From NCBI GenBank assembly GCA_023446155.1, contig JAEXIT010000001.1, positions 186,001-250,000 on the forward strand: a stretch of 64,000 nt of DNA. Direction: 5' to 3'. Shown piece after piece: positions 24,251 through 32,929 of this stretch; within the stretch, counting starts at the first letter, position 1; the number at the start of each line of letters is the position of its first letter. The notes under the pieces are model-generated. The model was not told where the DNA came from. It ran no database searches and saw only the letters and a program-made list of their open reading frames with translations. A program made the translations under genes and the position numbers. This stretch comes from Bacteroidota bacterium. Its GTDB lineage: Bacteria > Bacteroidota > Bacteroidia > Flavobacteriales > Flavobacteriaceae.

Positions 24251-25486
24251 TTAAATAAAATGCTGTTGTTTCATTTTCTGGAACAGAAGCCGCATACAAC
24301 TCTGACCGTTTGGTGAAGTATCCCAATAACATTTGTGCATATGAATACTGTCCATAGTAAGAAAGTTAAATAGGCTCAATTTTTTATCCGATGTTATTTC
24401 GTAATTGATATTTTCGGGTTTGTGTCCTAAATCTTTTATTCCAAATTCAGCTGGACCGCGCTCCATATCTTTTCTAAAATTTGTCGCAAGAGCATCGGCT
24501 ACGGAGTAAATATTATACCAGGTTAGGGCGTTTACCATTAAAGGCGATCTGTTGTTGTAGAATCGCGGATAATAAGCGTTTATAAATTCATATGGAGTTC
24601 CGATGGTAATAAAAAGTTTACTTTTGGTTTGTGTGTTTGTTGATGGGATGGTGCCTATCGGAAACAATAAATCCATAGCGATAATACTACCAAAACTGTA
24701 ACAGTGATAATGAATTTCGGAATTCGGTTCATGCTCTGCAATATATTCGATTAGCAAATCCAGATTTCCAAGTATAAGCTGACTCTGTTCTCCGTTTCCG
24801 ATATATTTGTCGACACAGGCAAACTCGGTAGCCAATGAGGTTATCAGGGTTTTAGATTCTGGTACAACCAGTAATATAAAAGTTGTAACAGGCACTAACC
24901 ATTCTTTAATCTTTACCAAAAATATAGAAAAAAAAGGACAATGGCGCAAATACTGATCCAAGTAACATTTTATCTTATCAAGCAATACTTGAATATCAGC
25001 AGGCAAATTTAAAGAGATATAGGATTGGGAAACGTAATCGATACTAACAGGTATCAGGAAGATAATAGCAAGTGAAATCAACAGCAGAAGCATAAAGGCA
25101 TAAAAAGTAAGATAAGGTCTGTCAAAACCGCCGCTTGTGAAAATACGTAAAATAATCTGAGGAAATTTTCTTATGATTAAGCCAAACAGGATAAGGTTTT
25201 TAACTAAAAGATTTTTCCTCTTAAATTTCTCAGTGAGAATTTCATGGTATTGAAAATCATATAGTTTATAGACGAGCTCATCTTTTGTACCATTTTTGGA
25301 TTTCAAAATACTTACTACGGTACTTTCCCGATCTTGTGTGTAGAAAATCCTTTCGGTCTTCATCTCATATTTGACGCCGGTATTGTTATAACTGAGTTCA
25401 TTTTTAATGCGCGTGGCATATTTTTCAATCGATTCCTGATGAACGGATTGTCCTAAACCAGAAATATAGATACCTGTTTTATCCAT
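24251..25486 (-). CDS. Predicted membrane alpha/beta-hydrolase-like protein
   Basis: 411 aa, no firm family. It begins GIYISGLGQSVHQESIEKYATR, reminiscent of the first strand of alpha/beta hydrolases. Two or three membrane helices follow near 135-165 and 205-220 (FYAFMLLLLISLAIIFLIPV). After them comes HYHCYSFGSIIAMDLLF, which has a nucleophile-elbow look (C-Y-S-F-G), then FITIGTPYEFINAYYP, typical of lipase-like proteins. It is 12 bases downstream of an amidase gene, so the two probably work together. The hydrolase call is moderate. Confidence 0.6.
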   Translation of the reverse strand: MDKTGIYISGLGQSVHQESIEKYATRIKNELSYNNTGVKYEMKTERIFYTQDRESTVVSILKSKNGTKDELVYKLYDFQYHEILTEKFKRKNLLVKNLILFGLIIRKFPQIILRIFTSGGFDRPYLTFYAFMLLLLISLAIIFLIPVSIDYVSQSYISLNLPADIQVLLDKIKCYLDQYLRHCPFFSIFLVKIKEWLVPVTTFILLVVPESKTLITSLATEFACVDKYIGNGEQSQLILGNLDLLIEYIAEHEPNSEIHYHCYSFGSIIAMDLLFPIGTIPSTNTQTKSKLFITIGTPYEFINAYYPRFYNNRSPLMVNALTWYNIYSVADALATNFRKDMERGPAEFGIKDLGHKPENINYEITSDKKLSLFNFLTMDSIHMHKCYWDTSPNGQSCMRLLFQKMKQQHFI

Positions 25487-25498
25487 GGAACGTTGATT

Positions 25499-26485
25499 TT
25501 AAAAATTGAGAAAAGAGGTACTGACCCATTTGTCTTCCATTCCGATTTTGGACCATTGGTTTGTTTCTTCAAAAACAAATACCTCAGCATTTTTTAAAAC
25601 CGTGGCAGTAACCGGAAAATTTGTTCCCGGACCGGATCTGACATTTAAAGCGGAGGCCGTTACAACAGCTCTTTTTACTTCGGTAGTATACCTGCCTGAG
25701 ACCCATTGTGGTAAGGAATCGGATATTTTAAACCAATTATTTTTTTCGGCATATACTTTTAAAACACTACCCTTTACGACACTGGATTTTTCTTCAGATT
25801 TAAGGCTTCCGGCGTCGGGTCGTACCCGGATATTTAAAGAATGGGCGGTTACGCAGACATATTTTAGGAGGGTAGGATCATCGATTATAGGTTGTGAATT
25901 ATTTAGTTTGGAAAGTAATAATGGCACAAAATGATGCTCAAAATCGGCCACCTTATTGCCTCCAAAAAAGTTTGTTCCGGGACAGGATTTATTATTTCCG
26001 GCGCCATCATTCCGAACACCGTTGTCCAATCGGAACCAATGATGATACACGATAGTATTTGGAGTAACTGAAAAATTAAATTTTTTACATAAAGCAGCAG
26101 TTACGGCAATGATGGCATCTTTATGAGCAGGGATCATGGTATCACCATTATGATCAAAATTTCCAAAATTTTCAATGCAAATAGCGTTTTGGTTTTGGTT
26201 GGGAATACAGGCGGGTGATAATTCCAGACTTCTTCCCGTTAGAATGGTTCCATCGGGGAAGATGGTAAAATGCTGACCGATGTCTTGCCAGTTTCTTTGA
26301 TTGACATGATAGTTTTTCATGGCCAATTGCCGTTCAAAATGGTTCGTTCCGGTAAAATCTTTATAACTCGGAGCGTGGGTATGGTGTTGTTGGATTTTTA
26401 AAATTTTCCGACTAATCCTCAGATTTGAAATCCACATTTCAAATTCAGGAACCGTCATTTTAGTAAATCCGTGTTTGGTTTCCAT
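25499..26485 (-). CDS. N-acetylmuramoyl-L-alanine amidase with two SH3b domains
   Basis: 328 aa. The amidase_2/PGRP domain covers about 40-200: Zn ligands are the His in NYHVNQRNWQDIGQHF, His in IVYHHWF, and Cys in NKSCPGTNFF; the catalytic region CIENFGNFD is present. Two bacterial SH3 repeats follow (CVTAHSLNIRVRPDAG and VVTASALNVRSGPG). No signal peptide is seen, so the protein is cytoplasmic unless exported otherwise; phage-type or colicin-like use is possible. It is followed closely by a membrane hydrolase-like gene, an unusual pairing. Confidence 0.88.
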   Translation of the reverse strand: METKHGFTKMTVPEFEMWISNLRISRKILKIQQHHTHAPSYKDFTGTNHFERQLAMKNYHVNQRNWQDIGQHFTIFPDGTILTGRSLELSPACIPNQNQNAICIENFGNFDHNGDTMIPAHKDAIIAVTAALCKKFNFSVTPNTIVYHHWFRLDNGVRNDGAGNNKSCPGTNFFGGNKVADFEHHFVPLLLSKLNNSQPIIDDPTLLKYVCVTAHSLNIRVRPDAGSLKSEEKSSVVKGSVLKVYAEKNNWFKISDSLPQWVSGRYTTEVKRAVVTASALNVRSGPGTNFPVTATVLKNAEVFVFEETNQWSKIGMEDKWVSTSFLNF

Positions 26486-26748
26486 CGTAGGTTATTTTAA
26501 ACGTCTCAATTCGTATAAAATTAGAAATTTAAAAAAGAGATACAATGCGTGGAAATACCTGTTTATTTGATTGATTTATAGTTTATTGTGTTTTTTTGAT
26601 TGGGCAAATGGAATCTTTTATATTAATTATTTGACCTATGATTTACTTATAAGTATAATTAGCAGCCTACAAATGAAATACGAAAACCAGTTAAACGTAA
26701 TGTTATAAAATAGACTATATTGCATTACACCAACTAAACATATAAGCA

Positions 26749-27834
26749 ATGTCAGAAAAAGAGACAATTATTAATTATGGAATACTCGCTTCTATAGCAT
26801 GGAACAGTAATGGTTGGAGAGATCGACCTTTGGAAAAAGATTTGGAGAAATCAAACTATGGATATGTAAAGGATATGAGAAAAATGTATGAGAGCCTTAA
26901 TTTTGCCCATACGATGTTACCATTAGAAAAAGAGGGTTATTACATCGGTTTTACTCCGATGTTTATGAAAGTTCCAAGTAGAGAAAAGTCAAAAAATGTA
27001 CAGATCGTTTTCTTTTTTAGCACAGATTATAATACATCAAATCAAAAAAAAATTATCGGTTTTTATGGTAAACCTGATTTTGGACAATGGTACGACAGAA
27101 AGGCTAAACATGATTTATTTAAAGAATATGATAAAGGTAACATCAAGGCTTATCCCGAGAATATAGTTTATCTTAATACGCCAATTATCATCAATAATGA
27201 AGGTGTAGCTCAAAAAAATCTTCTACCTACTGGTAAAAAAATAGGACAACAGGGGTTTAATTACCTTAATTCTGATAATGTTAGCAATCTTTTAGAACAG
27301 GCAATAGCATTAAATGCCGATAACAAAGAATTAAAAAGATTTGTCATAGGTTTTTTAAATCTTGATGAGTTAACAAATGAAGAACTTGATCAACGGGATT
27401 ATAATGAGATTGTTAAAAACAACTCTGCGGATACCTTACAAGATATAGAAGAGTTGGAAATGAAAATGAAAGATATGCGGCCGACTGTTAAAAGTAAAGT
27501 TTCATCATATATTGAACGAGGGGCAATTTCCAAAATAGTAAAAGAGTACTGTCATTATACATGTGCTGTATGTGAAGCCTTAGGTGTTCCTACAAATTCA
27601 TTTGTTAAGAGCAACGGAAAGCCTTATATAGAAACGCACCATGTTGTGCCTGTATCGAAGTTAAATCCAGGAGTATTAGGAGTTACCAATCTTATGACAG
27701 TTTGTGCGAATCATCACAGGCAATTGCATTATGGTAATGTTCAATCACCGGTAACTTCGGATAAGCAATTTATATTTATAATTGATGGAAGAGAAGTGGT
27801 AATCGATAAGATAGTATTAGATAAAATGCGATAA
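26749..27834 (+). CDS. HNH endonuclease with unknown N-terminal domain
   Basis: 361 aa. The C-terminal 100 residues form an HNH nuclease: CHYTCAVCEALG (first CxxC), THHVVPVSKL (catalytic His pair), LMTVCANHHRQLHYG (Asn and distal His with Cys). The N-terminal 250 residues (NYGILASIAWNSNGWRDRPL, KNVQIVFFFSTDYN) are not recognised and may be a DNA-modification reader, as in many HNH restriction enzymes. Single gene, AT-rich, in a defence-rich stretch; a type IV-like restriction role is inferred. Confidence 0.8.
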   Translation: MSEKETIINYGILASIAWNSNGWRDRPLEKDLEKSNYGYVKDMRKMYESLNFAHTMLPLEKEGYYIGFTPMFMKVPSREKSKNVQIVFFFSTDYNTSNQKKIIGFYGKPDFGQWYDRKAKHDLFKEYDKGNIKAYPENIVYLNTPIIINNEGVAQKNLLPTGKKIGQQGFNYLNSDNVSNLLEQAIALNADNKELKRFVIGFLNLDELTNEELDQRDYNEIVKNNSADTLQDIEELEMKMKDMRPTVKSKVSSYIERGAISKIVKEYCHYTCAVCEALGVPTNSFVKSNGKPYIETHHVVPVSKLNPGVLGVTNLMTVCANHHRQLHYGNVQSPVTSDKQFIFIIDGREVVIDKIVLDKMR

Positions 27835-27835
27835 C

Positions 27836-27852
27836 ATGGATTTGTAATCCGT
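27836..27852. repeat. Interspersed palindromic repeat, copy 2 (degenerate)
   Basis: ATGGATT-TGT-AATCCGT, a 7-bp stem with one G-T pair, just after the HNH stop. Same core as the copies at 20788 and 28745. Confidence 0.5.
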
Positions 27853-27884
27853 ATTTTCAAGTAGCTTTCCGGTTTTAATAAGGC

Positions 27885-27900
27885 TACTTCCCAATACAAA
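27885..27900 (-). repeat. mnmE 3'-end-like repeat, copy 1 (partial)
   Basis: TACTTCCCAATACAAA equals the last bases of mnmE, encoding FCIGK and stop when read leftward. It continues into AAATAGAAAAG-like sequence resembling an internal part of mnmE (near 28877). Interpreted as a scar of an mnmE tail left by integration or duplication. Confidence 0.6.
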
Positions 27901-27944
27901 AAATCACTAAAATAGAAAAGTGTTGATAAATAACAACATATTGA

Positions 27945-28667
27945 TTAGTAATGTGTTATGGTTATGCATCGCGTTTCAATTATATAAAGCGCATCCGATA
28001 TTCTTTCGGCAAATTCGTTGTCAATCGTTTCATAATGGAAAAATCCCTGTTCGAGTAGCTCTTGTTTGTTGATCAACCACATTTGTAGTGCGGCAATAGA
28101 AGCCTGGTCAAGCCCATCTGACTTCCTGCTTATCTTTATCAGCTCATAGTAATAAGAGTCAACCAAGTCAATCAGGTTTTTGAAACTGTTGTTGTCAAAA
28201 GTGATGTGCCAGTTGTCGAGAAGAGGGTTTATAGCACCGAATAATTTGTAAATTTCTATAAAAACCTCGTGGTCAAAAGAATCTTTGTGTTTTGTACTAT
28301 CGATCCACCAAGCCATTAAAAAATCGTTAATTGCTTTTTGTTCTTCAGCAGGCCAGATTTTCCAATTAGCATAGTCAAGTTTACCCAAAACAACAAAGGT
28401 GTCTACAATAAAATCGGTTGTTGCAAGTAACTCAAAAATCCGGGGTAAATAGTGTTTAAAGTCGTCTGTGTTTCCCCAGGTTGTCATGGCCTTAAAAGCA
28501 TACCTCGAAAGATCTTCACCTTCTAATTGCTGAAGTGGCTTGGTGTGTATCTTTTTCTTGTCGGTAGAAGAAACACAACAGGGACAACCTTCCATTTTTT
28601 CATTAAATGGATAATAGGAAAAAGTTTCGTAAAGTCTTTCTATTGCTATTTTTAATTCGGCTGTCAT
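27945..28667 (-). CDS. Hypothetical 240-aa protein inserted next to mnmE
   Basis: No family recognised. Soluble, helical, rich in Trp/Tyr/Phe, with a CPCC cluster near residue 28 (EGCPCCVSSTD). It has the look of the single-gene cargo proteins often found beside mobile-element junctions. It is bounded on both sides by copies of the mnmE 3' end (27885-27900 and 28694-28738), so it probably arrived as an insert. Function unknown. Confidence 0.75.
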   Translation of the reverse strand: MTAELKIAIERLYETFSYYPFNEKMEGCPCCVSSTDKKKIHTKPLQQLEGEDLSRYAFKAMTTWGNTDDFKHYLPRIFELLATTDFIVDTFVVLGKLDYANWKIWPAEEQKAINDFLMAWWIDSTKHKDSFDHEVFIEIYKLFGAINPLLDNWHITFDNNSFKNLIDLVDSYYYELIKISRKSDGLDQASIAALQMWLINKQELLEQGFFHYETIDNEFAERISDALYIIETRCITITHY

Positions 28668-28693
28668 TGTTTTAGACGGTAGGGTTTAATGGT

Positions 28694-28738
28694 TTACTTC
28701 CCAATACAAAAATTCGCAAAAATATTCCCAAGCAACTC
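28694..28738 (-). repeat. mnmE 3'-end repeat, copy 2 (displaced tail)
   Basis: 45 bases identical to the authentic mnmE end at 28803-28847 except for one base (28729 C against T). It keeps the stop codon but is not attached to an open mnmE frame. Resembles an attachment-site duplication. Confidence 0.85.
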
Positions 28739-28744
28739 CCGATT

Positions 28745-28765
28745 GCACGGATTTGTAATCCGTGC
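28745..28765. repeat. Interspersed palindromic repeat, copy 3
   Basis: Perfect 9-bp palindrome, GCACGGATT and AATCCGTGC around a TGT loop, followed by TTATAAA. Located between the displaced and the authentic mnmE ends. Confidence 0.7.
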
Positions 28766-28802
28766 TTATAAATTTAGTGCAACTGGTTACCCGGATTTAA
28801 TA

Positions 28803-28847
28803 TTACTTCCCAATACAAAAATTCGCAAAAATATTTCCAAGCAACTC
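28803..28847 (-). repeat. mnmE 3'-end repeat, copy 3 (authentic gene end, attB-like)
   Basis: The last 45 bases of mnmE. The final bases read TTTGTATTGGGAAGTAA on the coding strand; this gene end is the known insertion site of SGI1-type integrative elements in Proteobacteria, so use as a recombination site here is plausible, though no integrase gene is in this window. Confidence 0.7.
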
Positions 28848-30191
28848 ATCATTCGTCACCTGACCGGTAATTTCGCCAAAATAGAAAAGCGCCTGACGGA
28901 TATCAATTGCCATAAGGTCGCTGGAAAGATTCGTTTGTAATCCCCATTGTACTTTTTGGATTTCTTCTAGGGCTTTTAATAACGAATCGTAATGACGTGT
29001 ATTTGTAACGATCGTCTCATTGTTACGCAACGCTCCGGTGTTGACGAACGACAACAGCTTTTCCTTTAACGTTTCAACGCCCAGGTTTTCTTTGGCGCTG
29101 ATCAATAAAATTCCGGGAATTTCCGCTTCAATGATAGCTTTATCCGATGCACTAATTTTATCTGCTTTATTTCCAATGACCAATAGCGGTTTTAACGGAA
29201 ACTGGTTTTTGATTTTTTCGATTTCTACTTGAACGGCTTTTAAATCACCGGTAATAGAAGAACCATCGACTAAATAAACGACCACCTGAGCCTGTTCCAT
29301 TTTTTCAAAGGTCTTTTTAATTCCGATGCTTTCCACATAATCGGACGTATCGCGAATTCCGGCGGTGTCGATAAAACGAAATCCAATTCCGTTGATCACT
29401 AATTCGTCTTCGATCGTATCACGCGTTGTTCCGGCGATATCCGATACAATAGCGCGTTCTTCGTTTAATAGGGCGTTGAGTAAGGTCGATTTCCCAACAT
29501 TTGGTTCACCTACAATCGCTACAGGGATTCCATTTTTGATCACATTTCCTACGGCAAACGAATCGATCAATCGTTTTAGAACAAATTCAATACGGTTTAG
29601 CAGTTCATAGAATTGTGTTCGATCGGCAAATTCCACATCTTCCTCGGCAAAATCCAATTCAAGCTCGATTAATGAGGCGAAATTCAATAGTTCCTCGCGT
29701 AGCTTCGCAATTTCATTACTAAAACCACCGCGCATCTGTTGCATTGCGATTTGATGCGAGGCTTCGTTATCCGAGGCAATCAAATCGGCTACAGCTTCGG
29801 CTTGTGATAAATCCATTTTGCCGTTTAAAAACGATCGTAAGGTAAATTCTCCGGCATTCGCCATTCGTGCGCCTTTTCGAAGTAATAATTGTATGATTTG
29901 TTGTTGGATAAACGTCGACCCGTGACAGGAGATTTCAACAGTATTCTCTCCGGTATACGAATTCGTTCCTTTAAACAACGATACCAAAACCTGATCCAAT
30001 ACCTTGTCACCGTCTACAATATGGCCCAGATGTAAGGTATGCGTACGCTGTTTGGTCAGATCTTTCCCGGAAACCGATTGGAAAACCGACGCTGCAAGTG
30101 TGAGGGCCTCTTTTCCCGAAATACGGATTACGGCAATGGCACCGGCTCCCGAAGGTGTTGCCAGCGCAACTATAGTATCGTGTGAAATCAT
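28803..30191 (-). CDS. mnmE: tRNA modification GTPase MnmE (TrmE)
   Basis: 462 aa from ATG 30191. With MnmG it makes the 5-carboxymethylaminomethyl group on wobble uridine 34 of certain tRNAs. Visible are the N-terminal folate-binding domain (TIVALATPSGAGAIAVIRISG), the inserted G domain (GEPNVGKSTLLN, SDIAGTTRD, DTAGIRD, GNKAD) and the C-terminal signature FCIGK. The frame extends to 30215, but the promoter element at 30213-30220 leaves ATG 30191 as the first in the transcript. The 3' end is duplicated downstream (28694-28738). Confidence 0.97.
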   Translation of the reverse strand: MISHDTIVALATPSGAGAIAVIRISGKEALTLAASVFQSVSGKDLTKQRTHTLHLGHIVDGDKVLDQVLVSLFKGTNSYTGENTVEISCHGSTFIQQQIIQLLLRKGARMANAGEFTLRSFLNGKMDLSQAEAVADLIASDNEASHQIAMQQMRGGFSNEIAKLREELLNFASLIELELDFAEEDVEFADRTQFYELLNRIEFVLKRLIDSFAVGNVIKNGIPVAIVGEPNVGKSTLLNALLNEERAIVSDIAGTTRDTIEDELVINGIGFRFIDTAGIRDTSDYVESIGIKKTFEKMEQAQVVVYLVDGSSITGDLKAVQVEIEKIKNQFPLKPLLVIGNKADKISASDKAIIEAEIPGILLISAKENLGVETLKEKLLSFVNTGALRNNETIVTNTRHYDSLLKALEEIQKVQWGLQTNLSSDLMAIDIRQALFYFGEITGQVTNDELLGNIFANFCIGK

Positions 30192-30212
30192 ATGGATCAA
30201 GCTAAATGACTG

Positions 30213-30220
30213 CAAAGGTA
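30213..30220 (-). promoter_or_regulatory. -7 promoter element of mnmE
   Basis: Minus-strand TACCTTTG matches TAnnTTTG exactly, 22 bases before ATG 30191, giving a short leader and ruling out the ATG at 30215. Confidence 0.65.
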
Positions 30221-30347
30221 CAAAAGAAATGCGGTTTAAAACAAAGCGGTTTTAGGAGGGTTAAATAATTGTGAAACTGATTTTTGTAATATGTTTTTTA
30301 TAATTCTTTTACTAACTTTATAGAAACTATAAATCCAAGCATAGATC

Positions 30348-31178
30348 ATGAAAAAGATACTTTTCCCTACAGATTTTTCAGAAACAGCCAACAATGCATT
30401 TGTGTACGCCTTAAAATTTGCTAATAAATTACAGGCGGAAGTACTCGTTTTGCATGTTTATGATTTGCCACCGATTTCCTATGAAGGACACGCGACGGCT
30501 ATAGTGGAGGTTTTTGAAACGATAGAACTGGACAAATTTGAGAATTTTAAAGATCAGATTCCGTATTTGCGAAAAATTGCAGAGGATAACGATCTGGAAT
30601 ATATCAAAATGAACCATATCCTGATGCAAGGTGACCTGATTCATTCGATCAAAGAAGTCGTCAAAGACGAAACAATCGATTTAGTTGTGATGGGAACTAC
30701 CGGCGCATCCGGATGGCAGGAAACCTTTTTCGGTTCCAACACCGGAAGTGCGATTACCAACGTTCATAAAAATATACTGAGTGTACCAAACGAAGCCAAA
30801 TTTGATGTGATCCGGAATATTGCCTTTACGACACGATTCCGCGAACAAGACAAAAAAGCACTGTATGAAGTGATTCAGTTTGCCAAAATGTTTAATGCTA
30901 AAATTAAATGTCTGGCGGTAAAGACCAAAAACTTTGAAGGAAATGATGAAGAAATCATTGCTTGGAAAAAAGAATTCGAAAACCAGCCGGTGGAGTTTTT
31001 TATCGTTCCCGACGACGATGTAAAACAAACCATTTACGACTTCCTGGATAACCAGCACATCGATATCCTGTCGATGGTTACCTACAAACGTTCCTTCTTT
31101 GAAGAATTGTTCAAACAGAGTTTGACTCAGAAATTGTCGTATCATTCTAAAATTCCGATTCTGGTATTGCACGAATAA
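30348..31178 (+). CDS. Universal stress protein with tandem Usp domains
   Basis: 276 aa, two UspA-like halves. The first has KKILFPTDFSETANNAFVYAL and the ATP-binding type signature VMGTTGASGWQETFFGSNTG; the second half (VIRNIAFTTRF to the end SKIPILVLHE) is more degenerate. Cytoplasmic; helps survive stress in the family as known. Stands alone between mnmE (divergent) and a small gene. Confidence 0.93.
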   Translation: MKKILFPTDFSETANNAFVYALKFANKLQAEVLVLHVYDLPPISYEGHATAIVEVFETIELDKFENFKDQIPYLRKIAEDNDLEYIKMNHILMQGDLIHSIKEVVKDETIDLVVMGTTGASGWQETFFGSNTGSAITNVHKNILSVPNEAKFDVIRNIAFTTRFREQDKKALYEVIQFAKMFNAKIKCLAVKTKNFEGNDEEIIAWKKEFENQPVEFFIVPDDDVKQTIYDFLDNQHIDILSMVTYKRSFFEELFKQSLTQKLSYHSKIPILVLHE

Positions 31179-31235
31179 GACTGCTACCGGATAAATGCTA
31201 CTATGATGATGTAAAACGACTATGATTAATTGGAT

Positions 31236-31466
31236 ATGGATATGGGAAATTTAGAAATTAAAAATGAGCTTCACAGAATCATCGACACGAGTGATGCCAA
31301 TTCGGCAAGTGATTTTTTTATGTTAGTAACCGATTATATGGCGCAAACCGAAAAATGCGTCATTACCGTTGCAGAAGAAAATATCAGTGATGCCAAAATC
31401 AACTGCCATCAGTATTTAAGGGAGATTGCATCCGGCTGGGAAGGCTGGTCGAATCTGTTCTTTTAA
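31236..31466 (+). CDS. Small conserved-looking hypothetical protein
   Basis: About 76 aa. It begins MDMGNLEIKNELHRIIDTSD and ends SGWEGWSNLFF. No signal or membrane segment. The frame opens at a TTG at 31230, but the ATGs at 31236 and 31242 are likelier starts. Followed by a good terminator at 31491-31520, which supports a real transcript with the universal stress gene 57 bases upstream. Function unknown. Confidence 0.7.
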   Translation: MDMGNLEIKNELHRIIDTSDANSASDFFMLVTDYMAQTEKCVITVAEENISDAKINCHQYLREIASGWEGWSNLFF

Positions 31467-31490
31467 AAAGATAACGGTTAGAAAACAAAT

Positions 31491-31520
31491 GGACTGTCCG
31501 ATTTCGGGTAGTCCTTTTTT
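31491..31520 (+). terminator. Rho-independent terminator
   Basis: GGACT/AGTCC outer stem with inner CCG/CGG, followed by six T residues, 24 bases after the 76-aa gene. Confidence 0.8.
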
Positions 31521-31550
31521 GTTGGTCTTTTACAGCAAGCCGGTATTTTG

Positions 31551-31558
31551 TATTTTTG
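31551..31558 (+). promoter_or_regulatory. -7 promoter element of pabB
   Basis: TATTTTTG, an exact TAnnTTTG match, 19 bases before the TTG start of pabB at 31578. Confidence 0.65.
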
Positions 31559-31577
31559 AAAACTTAAATCCGACTTT

Positions 31578-32876
31578 TTGAGAACAACGATAGTAAAAAA
31601 TATACCCGATCCGATAGCGTTTAAAGAAAAGCTGTTGTTTTGGGCACAACAATTCCGGGAAATTGCTTGGCTTGATAGTAATAAATATCCGCAGCATTAT
31701 GGCAGTTATGACGTTTTATTGGCAGTAGATGCTTTTACGGCGATCCAAACGGATTCTAAAAATGCTTTTGACGATCTGAATCAGTACCAATCGCAGGCAA
31801 AAGACTGGCTTTTTGGCTATTTGTCTTATGATCTGAAAAATGATACCGAATTGTTGCAATCGGAGAATTACGATGGTTTGGAATTTCCGGATTTGTTCTT
31901 TTTTCAACCTAAAAAAGTATTCCTTTTAAAAGGGGATAGGGTCGAATTGCACTATTTAGCAATGTGTGATGATGAAATTGAAACCGATTGGAATGAAATC
32001 CGATCACAACAAATACCAATTGCCACAACAGCAGATGTAATTCAGATCCAACAACGTATTAGTAAGTCGGAATACCTGTTTAAAGTCAACAAGATGTTGG
32101 AAAATATTCATCGCGGCGATTGCTATGAAGCCAACTTTTGTATGGAATTTTTCGCAGAAAATGCCAAAATAAATCCATATCAGGTTTACAAACAACTAAA
32201 TGCAATTTCGGAACCGCCATTTGCGACTTTTTTCAAACATAACAAACACTATTTATTATCGGCTTCTCCGGAGCGTTATTTGCGAAAAGAAGGTACCAAA
32301 ATCATATCACAACCGATAAAAGGAACGGCAAAACGCCATAAAGACCTGGCAGAAGACAACCAAATCAAAGCCGCATTAGCCGAAAACCCAAAAGAACGTT
32401 CCGAAAACATCATGATCGTAGATTTGGTTCGCAACGATTTATCGCACACCGCCCAAAAGGGGAGTGTAAAAGTAGAGGAATTATGTGGTGTGTATAGCTT
32501 TAAACAAGTACATCAGATGATATCAACGGTAGTATCGGAAGTCAAAGAAGGCATCACACCGGTAGATGTGATCAAAACAACTTTTCCGATGGGGAGTATG
32601 ACTGGCGCACCAAAAATTGCCGCCATGCAACGAATCGAAGAATTGGAAGAAACCAAAAGAGGATTGTACAGCGGTGCGATGGGCTATTTTACTCCGGATG
32701 GTGATTTTGATTTTAATGTGGTAATCCGTAGTATTCTATATAATGCGGCGACGCAATATGTCTCTTTTTCCGTAGGAAGCGCGATTACGGCCGCGGCTTT
32801 ACCGGAACAGGAATACGACGAATGCCTGTTAAAAGCCAAAGCCATGCGGGAAGTACTCGAAATCACAACGGGTTAA
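31578..32876 (+). CDS. pabB: Aminodeoxychorismate synthase component I
   Basis: 432 aa chorismate-binding enzyme; makes 4-amino-4-deoxychorismate for folate synthesis. The Lys of SQPIKGTAKR marks PabB (TrpE has Ala there), and the other active-site blocks are NIMIVDLVRNDLSH, FPMGSMTGAPK and RGLYSGAMGYF. It starts with TTG; the nearest good alternative is far inside. The amidotransferase partner PabA is not in the window. tilS follows 53 bases later on the same strand. Confidence 0.92.
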   Translation: MRTTIVKNIPDPIAFKEKLLFWAQQFREIAWLDSNKYPQHYGSYDVLLAVDAFTAIQTDSKNAFDDLNQYQSQAKDWLFGYLSYDLKNDTELLQSENYDGLEFPDLFFFQPKKVFLLKGDRVELHYLAMCDDEIETDWNEIRSQQIPIATTADVIQIQQRISKSEYLFKVNKMLENIHRGDCYEANFCMEFFAENAKINPYQVYKQLNAISEPPFATFFKHNKHYLLSASPERYLRKEGTKIISQPIKGTAKRHKDLAEDNQIKAALAENPKERSENIMIVDLVRNDLSHTAQKGSVKVEELCGVYSFKQVHQMISTVVSEVKEGITPVDVIKTTFPMGSMTGAPKIAAMQRIEELEETKRGLYSGAMGYFTPDGDFDFNVVIRSILYNAATQYVSFSVGSAITAAALPEQEYDECLLKAKAMREVLEITTG

Positions 32877-32929
32877 TCTACATTTTGTAAATTTGTATCA
32901 CATCTGAATAGGACAGAACTTAAATAAAA

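Noticed and set aside
16246..28738. One continuous genomic island from Hachiman to mnmE
   Set aside because: No copy of the mnmE-end sequence was found left of 27885, and DUF1622, AraC and serine hydrolase genes look like core genome; no integrase is present.
31578..32876. Anthranilate synthase component I (trpE)
   Set aside because: The PIKGT motif with Lys is diagnostic of PabB, and no trp genes are nearby.
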